Shown here one piece after another: positions 56,641 through 64,000 of a stretch of 64,000 bases of DNA. Made by a program: the position numbers and the translations under genes. A model generated the notes under the pieces. That model was not told the DNA's origin, did no database searches, and worked only from the letters and a program-made list of their open reading frames with translations. The stretch comes from Wurfbainia villosa (Eukaryota > Streptophyta > Magnoliopsida > Zingiberales > Zingiberaceae): NCBI GenBank assembly GCA_025175895.1, contig CM046001.1:47987719-48051718 (forward strand). The letters run 5' to 3'. How positions within the stretch are numbered: position 1 is the first letter of the stretch; each line of letters opens with the position of its first letter.

Positions 56641-59130
56641 TCAACCGGCATAATCGGAATCGGTGTACCCAATCAAATCAAAAGACCTAGTCCTAGGGTA
56701 CCATAATCCTACATTTATTGTGCCTTTAACATATCTTAATATTCTCTTAACGGCAACTAAATGAGATTCTTTAGCACATGATTGATACCTAGCACACATA
56801 CCAACCGTAAATAATATGTCGGGTCTACTAGCGGTTAAGTACAAGAGACTACCAATCATGCTCCTATAAAGTGTAAGATCTATTTGTTTTCCTTCACTAT
56901 CACTATCTATTTTAGTATTGGTTGCCATTGGAGTTGAAACCACCTTAGCATTTTCCAAACCAAATTTCTTAATCATTTCCTTAGCATATTTGGTTTGATA
57001 AATACAAATACCTTCACTAGTTTGTTTGACTTGCAATCCTAGGAAGAAATTTAATTCCCCAACTAGACTCATTTCAAACTCTTTTTCCATATTTTGAATA
57101 AAGTCTTGAAGGAGTTCATCATTTGTTGACCCAAAGATAATGTCATCAACATATACTTGGGCTACAAAGATGTCCTTAGATGTTGACTTTATAAAGAGAG
57201 TTTGATCTATACTACCCCTTTTAAAATCCTTAGAAATTAAGAAAGATGATAATCTTTCATACCAAGCCCGGGGAGCTTGTTTCAAACCATACAAAGCTTT
57301 CTTAAATTTGTATACATGGTTTGGATAGTCCATATTTTCAAACCTGGGAGGTTGTTCTACATATACCTCCTCCTTAATAAACCCATTTAGGAATGCCGAT
57401 TTGACATCCATTTGATGGAGTTTGAAACCCATATAGGAGGCATATGCTAAAAGTATTCTAATGGACTCTAACCTAGCAACCGGGGCATATGTTTCATCAT
57501 AATCAAGTCCTTCAACTTGATTAAAACCCCTTGCAACTAATCTTGCTTTATTTCTAGTGATATTTCCTTGGTCATCTAGTTTGTTCCTAAAGACCCATCT
57601 TGTAGTAACAATGGTGTTTTCACTTTGTCTAGGAACTAACTCCCATACTTGACTCCTTTCAAATTGAGCCAATTCATCTTGCATTGCTAAGATCCAATCC
57701 GGATCAAGTAATGCATCTTTAATTGTTTTGAGCTCAATTTGAGAAATTAGAGCTATATGACTAGTGGAATTCCTATGTAATGACCTAGTCCTAACTCCTT
57801 GAGATAATTCACCCACAATTTGATCTAAGGGGTGACTTTGATGAACTCTTATGGTTCTAGGAGGTGTACTAATTTGGTTTTGATCATGATCAACCTCAAT
57901 CCTATGCTCATCATCGGAATCATCCTTTGCTCCCCCTTGATTCAATCCTCCCCCTTGATCATTACCCCCTAAGGTTAAATCTTGCAATTGTTGGGTAATT
58001 TCTTGATTTTCATTATTAATATCATCATCAATAGGGGATTTCCTAGGGTAAGTATTGGAAGCTTCATCAAATTGGACATTTGAAGATTCTTCAATCTTTT
58101 GAGTCCTTTTATTGTACACTCTATACCCTACACTAGTGGATGAGTATCCAACTAGGATTTCCTCATCCGCTTTGGACTCAAACTTACCTAGGTTGTCTTT
58201 GGTATTTAAAATATAAACTTTACATCCAAAGACCTTAAAATAATGAATTGTTGGAATTGTACTGTTCCACAATTCAAATGGAGTTTTTCCTAAAAACCTA
58301 TGAATCAATACCCTATTTTGGATATAGCAAGCGGTATTAACTGCTTCCGCCCACAAGTAGCTAGGTAAGGAGTATGCATTAAGCATTGTCCTAGCCGCTT
58401 CTTGTAGGGCACGATTTTTCCTTTCCACAGCCCCATTTTTTTGAGGTGTTCTAGGACAAGAAAATTCATGCTTGTACCCTTGTTCTAAGCAAAAAGTTGA
58501 AAAGTTAGAATTCTCAAACTCTCCACCATGATCACTACGGATCCGGTTGATTTTGAGTTTTCTTTCATTTTCTACTCTTTTGCTAAATCCTATGATTATT
58601 CCTAAGGTTTCATCTTTATTTTTCAAGAAAAATACCCAAGTAAACCTAGAAAAATCATCTACTATTACCAAGCAATATTTACTACCAATCATAGAGGCGG
58701 TACTATGGCAATCAAATAAATCCATATGTAATAATTCTAATGGTAAAGCGGTACTAAGTAAATTTTTACCTTTGTGTGATGTTTTTGATTGCTTCCCTTC
58801 TTGGCATGCATCACACATTTTGTCCTTGAGAAATTTGACTTTAGGCAATCCTTTGACTAGCTTCAATTTTGCTATTTTGGCTATATTCTTCATATTTATG
58901 TGTCCTAGCCTCCTATGCCAAAGCCAACGTTCTTCCTCTTTTGCAATAAGACACTTAGTGGAAGCATTAGTAGCATAGGATAAATCAACATAATAAATAT
59001 TTGATTTCCTAAAACCTACTAACATGCAATCATTTATAGTTTTGTGTCTTATAAAACATTTTGATGAATCAAATTTAACATCAAAGTTTGCATCACATAG
59101 TTGGCTTACGCTAAGTAAGTTAAATTTCAT
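56641..59130 (-). CDS. pol: Pol segment of E: GAG-pre-integrase, integrase, reverse transcriptase
   Basis: The frame is open for 829 codons; the methionine at 59130 is internal to pol and not a real start. Domains in order: GAG-pre-integrase (WLWHRRLGHINMKNIAKI, about residues 69-86, then the zinc-binding CDACQEG); integrase with Asp in HMDLF, Asp in RSDHGGEF and Glu in GAVERKNRAL; a long linker; reverse transcriptase with QMDVKSAFLNG and YVDD (57142-57153); then thumb and SRPDILFTVGMCARY. All catalytic residues that I can check are present. The integrase motif usually read as PQQNG is PQKNG here. Confidence 0.92.
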   Translation of the reverse strand: MKFNLLSVSQLCDANFDVKFDSSKCFIRHKTINDCMLVGFRKSNIYYVDLSYATNASTKCLIAKEEERWLWHRRLGHINMKNIAKIAKLKLVKGLPKVKFLKDKMCDACQEGKQSKTSHKGKNLLSTALPLELLHMDLFDCHSTASMIGSKYCLVIVDDFSRFTWVFFLKNKDETLGIIIGFSKRVENERKLKINRIRSDHGGEFENSNFSTFCLEQGYKHEFSCPRTPQKNGAVERKNRALQEAARTMLNAYSLPSYLWAEAVNTACYIQNRVLIHRFLGKTPFELWNSTIPTIHYFKVFGCKVYILNTKDNLGKFESKADEEILVGYSSTSVGYRVYNKRTQKIEESSNVQFDEASNTYPRKSPIDDDINNENQEITQQLQDLTLGGNDQGGGLNQGGAKDDSDDEHRIEVDHDQNQISTPPRTIRVHQSHPLDQIVGELSQGVRTRSLHRNSTSHIALISQIELKTIKDALLDPDWILAMQDELAQFERSQVWELVPRQSENTIVTTRWVFRNKLDDQGNITRNKARLVARGFNQVEGLDYDETYAPVARLESIRILLAYASYMGFKLHQMDVKSAFLNGFIKEEVYVEQPPRFENMDYPNHVYKFKKALYGLKQAPRAWYERLSSFLISKDFKRGSIDQTLFIKSTSKDIFVAQVYVDDIIFGSTNDELLQDFIQNMEKEFEMSLVGELNFFLGLQVKQTSEGICIYQTKYAKEMIKKFGLENAKVVSTPMATNTKIDSDSEGKQIDLTLYRSMIGSLLYLTASRPDILFTVGMCARYQSCAKESHLVAVKRILRYVKGTINVGLWYPRTRSFDLIGYTDSDYAG

Positions 59131-59330
59131 ATTTTTAACTAATAGTACTTTATGAATGGCAAGATTGGGGGATACCTCAATTGTGCCCTTTCCTAGAATC
59201 TTAAGTTTGCCGCTCTTACCAAATGAGACTTTTCCTTTGCTAGTGTGGTGATAGTGGAGAATTTTCTCTCATCCCCGGTCATATGCTTTGAGCACCCACT
59301 ATCAACTATCCAAATGCTTGGTTCTTCTAC
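59131..59330 (-). pseudogene. pol: Protease of element E with a one-base deletion
   Basis: WIVDSGCSKHMTGD carries the active-site Asp-Ser-Gly. After KFSTI one A is missing at about 59248-59250 relative to B (ATC AAC CAC), which shifts the frame. The other frame then continues with GKVSFGKSGKLKILGKG into the pol frame at 59130. Confidence 0.88.
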
Positions 59331-59333
59331 CTA
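59331..59333 (-). other. Amber codon at the Gag-protease boundary of E
   Basis: Context is GTG ATA TAG GTA GAA GAA, seven codons before the protease Asp-Ser-Gly. The frame on both sides is the same, so suppression of the stop would give a Gag-Pol fusion. Confidence 0.8.
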
Positions 59334-60971
59334 TATCACATGAAAAACACAATCCTTAGGTACCCAAATCTTAGGACCACTAGCATCAATTATAAATTTC
59401 TTAGGTACCCATGCCTTTCTCCCCTTGCTTTTAATTGTTGATTTTCTACTCACAAAAGATGTAAATGCTACCTCTTTTTCTTTAGGCCTATATCCTAATC
59501 CGGCCTTGTTGTAGATAGCCCTTTGATCCTTAATAATCATGTCTAGGTATTTTGACCCATTGGTGAATTTTTCTAAGCATGCTCTTAATTTACCTATTTC
59601 TTTTCTTAACTCATCATTTTCATCCCTAAGGGTACATTCATCATTATCACTAGATTGTTTACCACATGATGAATCTACACTCTTAAATGATTTGATCTCT
59701 AATTTTAGATCCTTAATCCTAGTTTTCGATCTATTTAAAGCATTTTGTAAACATGCAATAGTCTTATAAAGTAAATCTACTTTGGGTGAGTTGTTTACCT
59801 CATCATCATCACTTGATGATGATTCATTGCTTGAAGAGGAAGAAGACTCCTCGCTTGAGCTCCCGGTTTCTTCCAATGCCATGAGGGCTAAATTCCGGAT
59901 TGCATGGCAAACTTCATCATCATCGGAAGACTCCTCCATGCTTAGAGTATCCCATGTTTGTGCCACCATCGCCTCCTTCTTCTTCTTTTCCTTCTTTTCC
60001 TTCTTTTTCTTTTCCTTCTCCTCCTTCTTTAGTTCCGGGCAATTTGGCTTTATATGTCCTTTCTTGTTGCAACCAAAACAAGTCACGTTAGAGGTAGAAT
60101 TTGAATTGTTTGAAGATTTACCTCTTGAGGATTGGAACATCCTCTTCACATCTTTCTTGGTGAGCCTCCTTGACTTCCCACCAAACTTCTTGACGTAATG
60201 TGCCACCTCGCTTGCCGATAACTCATCTTCACTACTTGATGAGTCTTCCTCGGATTCGGATGAGGAGGACACTTCCTTCTTCTCCTTCTTCTTCTTCTCC
60301 TTTTTTCCTACAAAAAGAGATATACCTTTCTCTTTGGATGAAGTGTTATCTTGTTCATGTAGTTGAAATTCACAAAATAGCTCATCTAACTTAACTAATA
60401 AAAGATCCCTAGAGACCTTATAGGCATCTACCATTGAAGCCCATAAGGTGGTCCTAGGGAAAGCTTGTAACACATACCTTACAAGGTCTCGGTTGTCGAC
60501 CTTTTCACCTATAACGTGTAGTCCGTTGACTAGTTCCTTGAAACGCTCGTGCATTTGGCTCACGGTCTCGTTTGTCTTCATGGTGAAACTTTGGAGTTGG
60601 CCAATCAAAAGATCTCTCTTGGCCCTTCTTGTTTCTTTGGATCCTTCATTGAGTTCGATGAGCTTCTCCCAAAGCTCTTTTGCGGAGTTGAAGGGCCCGA
60701 CTTTAGAGAGTTGCTCCTTGGATAGACCACATTGAAGTGTGGTCGTTGCTTTTGCATTTGCTTGTGCTTTCTTGGCCATCTCTCTTGTCCAATCTTTTGT
60801 CGGTAGTGGTGCTCCGAATTCGTCGACCTATTTTTCGAATCCATCTACAATACTAAACCAATTTTCAATATCATTCATTAAGTAATACTCCATCCTACCT
60901 TTCCAATATTCGAAGTCGTTGCCGTCGAAGAACGGAGGTCTCGCCGTGCTATACCCCTCTTGAAAAGTCAT
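59331..60971 (-). pseudogene. gag: Gag of element E
   Basis: It starts at 60971 (MTFQEGYSTARPPFF), 42 bp inside the primer site. The frame is open to the amber codon at 59331 except for one TAG at 60828-60830, where B has Pro and D has Leu. Order: capsid-like half, Lys-rich run, acidic Ser/Glu stretch, CCHC knuckle (60039-60080), second Lys-rich run, acidic Ser stretch, heptad-rich likely coiled coil (about 59560-59780), then two tryptophan-proline motifs (AWVPKKF and WVPKDC). Confidence 0.92.
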
Positions 60972-61012
60972 CTTTGCTCCGGTTGATTGCTAGATCTTCC
61001 GATGCGATCCGG

Positions 61013-61026
61013 GCTCTAATACCACT
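61013..61026 (-). promoter_or_regulatory. Primer-binding site of element E
   Basis: It reads GCTCTAATACCACT on plus, with one G to A change from the site in B and F. Confidence 0.85.
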
Positions 61027-62241
61027 TGTTGGAGATCGTTTGAAGCTAGAAGGGGGGTGAATAGCATTTTTCATTTCTACAAAAAATGATTAGCGGAAGC
61101 AAAAACAATGATAATATAAGTAGAAATGAAAACCAATGCTAACAAAGTCTTTACGTGGTTCGGAGATAACGCTCCTACTCCACGACGATCCTTAAGGTGG
61201 ATCAATCCAAGCAATTCCACTAAGAAACTCTCTTTTACAACAAGAACCTCCTCTTCTTTACAAAGAATGAAACTTGAGCTTAGAGAGAGGAGGAGAGGAT
61301 TTAAGATCACTTAGAAAGCTTGAAAAACTTGTGGGAGCTTAGGAGAAAGATCAGAATATAAGCATTAGCCCCTTCTTGCTCCCCTTGGGCTCTTTTTATA
61401 GGAAAGAGCCTCTTTTTCCCGTTGGAGGTCTATCAGTCGACTGCCGCCGATTCTAACAGCTTCTGAACAGCCGGATTCACGGGATTTGCCGTCGTCATCA
61501 TGCGGAAAGACTATCGATCGGCCGCCAACGATGGCGATTCGGTAATCTTGCTAATAGCCGGCCCGATCGGCTACTGAGCCGATATTTTGTGATCGGCCCG
61601 CAATAATGGCGATCGGCCAACTTGTATCTGGCGATCGGGTGCAGTCGACTCTCACCGGATTTAGGATAACCCCCATTCAGCTATGACCTTCCAACCTCTA
61701 ATCTTTGCATTTTAATTGATTCGGCCGACACCATGTTCGGTCATTGGCACACCCCAAGTATGACTAATTCATACTTGAAAACATAACCTAAGCCTAGACT
61801 TAACCTTCTAGCTTCTCCATCAGCCTTGCGCCTATAGGATTTCTCTGAGTCCACGACTCCATCCATGCGCTTGCCTTCAAAAGCTTCCTTCGGTTTCATC
61901 ATGCTTTGAGTTTCTTCTTTACCAAAGTATGCTTGGACTTTACGCCGCCAAGACTACATGCTTGGACTTATGCCGCCAAGACTTTCCTTTGGTCTTTCTT
62001 TTCCAAGGACTGCTTGGACTTTACTCCGCCAAGACTACATGCTTGGACTTACACTGATAAGACCTTTCCTTTGACTTCTCTTTGCCAAGATCACACTTGG
62101 ACTTGTCTTTTACCAAGTCTTCATACTTGGATTTTCCTGTCACTTAAACATGTTTACAATTAGATCACAAAACATTGCCTAACTTAGATGATTATCCAAA
62201 CATTAAAATATATAAATGCTTGGGGCATTGTTGCACCAACA
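61027..62241 (-). repeat. 5' LTR of element E
   Basis: It is 1215 bp from TGTTGGAG to CACCAACA. The TATA box (CTATAAAAAG on minus) is at 61392-61401 and the minisatellite at 61920-62135. Confidence 0.92.
61392..61401 (-). promoter_or_regulatory. TATA box in the 5' LTR of E
   Basis: CTATAAAAAG on the minus strand, downstream of the palindromic segment and about 365 bp before the inner LTR edge. Confidence 0.7.
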
Positions 62242-63057
62242 AACATGTGTAGACATAATAGTCATTTCAAATTTTGCAATAAAAAGAAACTTATACTAGG
62301 TATACCTGATGAATCACGTGAAATGTGAATGACATCAACCAAGTGACCCTCGCGATTTTCGCCTCTATCCGTATCCACGTCGAGTATCGTTGGGATAGAT
62401 TCACAAAACCATGAGTCCCAACTTCACGAGAGGTACTAGCCTCGCATTTAAGTCGTTGTGATCAAAGAGACAACCACAATTCAAATCCAATTCGAATCTA
62501 GAAATGAGTTCCACGAACTCGCTTCTCGGAAGTGGATTTCGTCAACCAATTGATGAAACCTTTGTCCTCCACCAAAGGGGATTCTCAGAGATCCAATCCC
62601 CGGCAAGTAGGTCGCTGTCGGAGCGCGAAACAATGGCCAAATGACCTTTCCACACAAGGGACAACAAGCTGTCCAAAATTGGGCAGCTTGTTTGGTGGAG
62701 GAGATGGCCAGCCAAACAAGTTGGTCGGCTGCTCCTTGGTCACCGAAGCCAACGGAGGGTGGCTGGAGGATTTGTCGGCAACAGGTGGATGGCCGGTGGC
62801 AAGGAAGTGGAGTAGCAACTCCAATGGGCGACGGCACAAGTGGCTTGGGTGGCAACAAGGGGTTGGGTGGTACAAGCAAGGAGGAGAAGGAAAAACGGCT
62901 AGGGTTTCCAAAACCTAAGTTGTTCGATATCATAAAACCCTTAAGCCATGTTTTTATAGAGAACACATTCTCCTAACGGTTATTGGTTCATAACCAAAAT
63001 CCATTAACCCGCTCCATTAACTTAAGTTAAAATAAACCAAACCGCATTGGTCTATTT

Positions 63058-64000
63058 TGTTGGTGCAATCGGCCCAGGTCATGATTAACTAGGACTCATT
63101 TTTGACTCGAGTGATGTTTTGATGTTCGACAAAAATATATGACAATATGATTGTCAAGGGAAAGTCCAAGCTTGAGTCTTGGCATTTGAGAAGTCCAAGG
63201 GGTTTGATATTGGCAGCGTAAAGTCCAAGCGGTAGTCTTGGCAGCATAAGTCCAATGGTTGGCGGCGTAAAGTCCAAGCGGAGTCTTGGCGGCGTAAGTC
63301 CAATGTGCCTTGGCGATGTAGACACCGTTAGCATGACATAGCCGATGGAAGCACTTGAAGACTAGCGCGATGGATGAACAAGTCATGGATGACTTGGAGG
63401 GATCCGAGAGGCGTGAGGCTGATGGAGGTGGCTAGAAGGCTTAGGTCTAGGCTAAGGGTGGTCTAGCAAGTATGGGGGAACCATACTTGGGCTAAAACTT
63501 CATATTTGAGGTGTGCCAGTCGACTAGTAAGAGTCAACTAGGGTTTGACTATGGGAAGTGGTCTAGCGATCATTGCGAAATGGCGATCGGTGATGCTCGG
63601 TGTTTGACCACAAAATGGAGTCTCACTCATTTCGTGGCGTGATCGAGTGGAAGCCTAATGGTAATGATCAGTCGATTGATAATGGATCCGTTGGATTTTT
63701 CCAGCGTGGATCTAGCCGTTGTCTCACGACAACAGTGGCATCAGTCGACTGATGGTCCCGAGCAGTCGACTGATCGGCATTTTCCAACACAGGTAGAAGC
63801 TTTAAATGGAGCTCGTGAAGGAGGAAAAAGCTATGGTTCTTTGAGGAGTTTTTGGAGCAAATTGCTGTTGTAATTCAGGGTCTCCAAGTGCCACTTAACC
63901 AACCAAACAAGCAAGATCTCAAAAGATCAATTGTAAAGTTTTCTTTGCATGTCTTTTGTTGTATTCACTTGTATTTGCTTGTTGTATTTAGTATTACTGT
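63058..64000 (+). mobile_element. Element K: start of an LTR running out of the window
   Basis: It begins TGTTGGTGCAATCGG inside G3 and resembles the LTRs of C and J (CGGCCCAGGTCATGATTAA, then ATGTTTTGATGTTCGAC). The AAGTCCAAG...CTTGGC minisatellite is at 63160-63310 and two perfect CAGTCGACTG palindromes lie at 63740-63775. The end is not reached. No ORF is supported. Confidence 0.75.

Larger units (their letters stand above)
51695..62241 (-). mobile_element. Element E: Sirevirus-like Copia element with third ORF, best preserved copy
   Basis: It is 10547 bp with a perfect AACAT duplication (51690-51694 and 62242-62246). Minus-strand order: 5' LTR 61027-62241, primer site, Gag 60971-59331, amber codon, protease, 829-codon integrase and reverse transcriptase frame, RNase H, noncoding DNA, third ORF with intron, several polypurine tracts, 3' LTR 51695-52911. 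The LTRs are very alike outside one palindromic segment, so the insertion is fairly young. Defects are few: one stop in Gag, one lost base in protease, two stops in RNase H, a few in the third ORF. Confidence 0.93.
51562..63057 (-). mobile_element. LTR G3 (G family), split by E and cut by K
   Basis: Outside E, 51562-51694 and 62247-63057 match G1 in the same orientation, from the terminal GGGTTTCTCCGGCACC side inward. The right side stops at K. A TATA-like site (TCTATAAAAACATGG on minus) lies at about 62946-62960. The frames at 62481-62976 lie on both strands of the GC-rich leader and are not supported. Confidence 0.75.

Noticed and set aside
62481..62976. Four frames in the GC-rich part of G3
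   Set aside because: They lie on both strands and in overlapping frames within an LTR leader. The equivalent part of G1 does not keep them.

Overview
The window is intergenic DNA from a large plant nuclear genome. It is built almost wholly of LTR retrotransposons inserted into one another. The organism is very probably an angiosperm. I infer this from tRNA-Met-type primer sites, Copia Gag/Pol proteins of plant type, a plant TRIM element and TATA-bearing LTRs. The LTR style makes me think of a repeat-rich monocot such as the ginger order, but that is recall and not proof. I see no ordinary host gene, no rRNA or tRNA gene and no CRISPR array.

Nesting, oldest to youngest. Element J (fragments from 50674) was entered by D, a plus-strand Copia element at 25753-50673. 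D was entered by C (minus, 12574-25752, in D's 5' LTR), F (minus, 28166-36069, in D's pol), and three solo-LTR events: G1 (39338-41511), G2 (42074-43871) and I (43885-47366, itself split by an opposite-oriented LTR of the same family). C was entered by A (minus, 1-12573, left end outside the window) and B (minus, 14301-23114). A carries X (1754-10385). B carries a 634-bp TRIM (16619-17252). On the right, J carries the LTR G3 (51562-63057), which was hit by E (minus, 51695-62241) and by K (63058 to the end). Perfect 5-bp target duplications support X (GTACT), B (TCCTT), the TRIM (CCAAG), G2 (TTGGG) and E (AACAT).

B, D and E are copies of one Copia lineage with Sirevirus-like traits: a long Gag with one CCHC knuckle, a basic/acidic tail and a heptad-rich region; several polypurine tracts before the 3' LTR; and 1.2-1.4 kb LTRs. 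All three have an amber codon exactly between Gag and protease. D and E, but not B, carry a third ORF downstream of RNase H in the same sense. In both copies this ORF starts with an 11-nt exon (ATG, proline, split arginine codon) followed by a 131- or 141-bp GT-AG intron at the same position and a gene-like pyrimidine-rich leader. A and C have Gag with two knuckles but no visible pol. C shares 3' noncoding blocks with B/D/E, so it looks like a non-autonomous partner.

X has LTR-like ends but no gag or pol. Its interior holds four blocks of tandem repeats. Two of them are hairpin arrays in which both arms of the stem change together. It also carries fragments that look like captured coding sequence, including a PPR-like stretch inside its LTRs.

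The LTRs of B, C, D, E, J and K share a roughly 30-bp minisatellite. The palindrome CAGTCGACTG is clustered in most LTRs of this group and in A, upstream of a TATA box where one is visible. Nearly every coding region is interrupted. E is the best preserved, with an 829-codon open pol segment.
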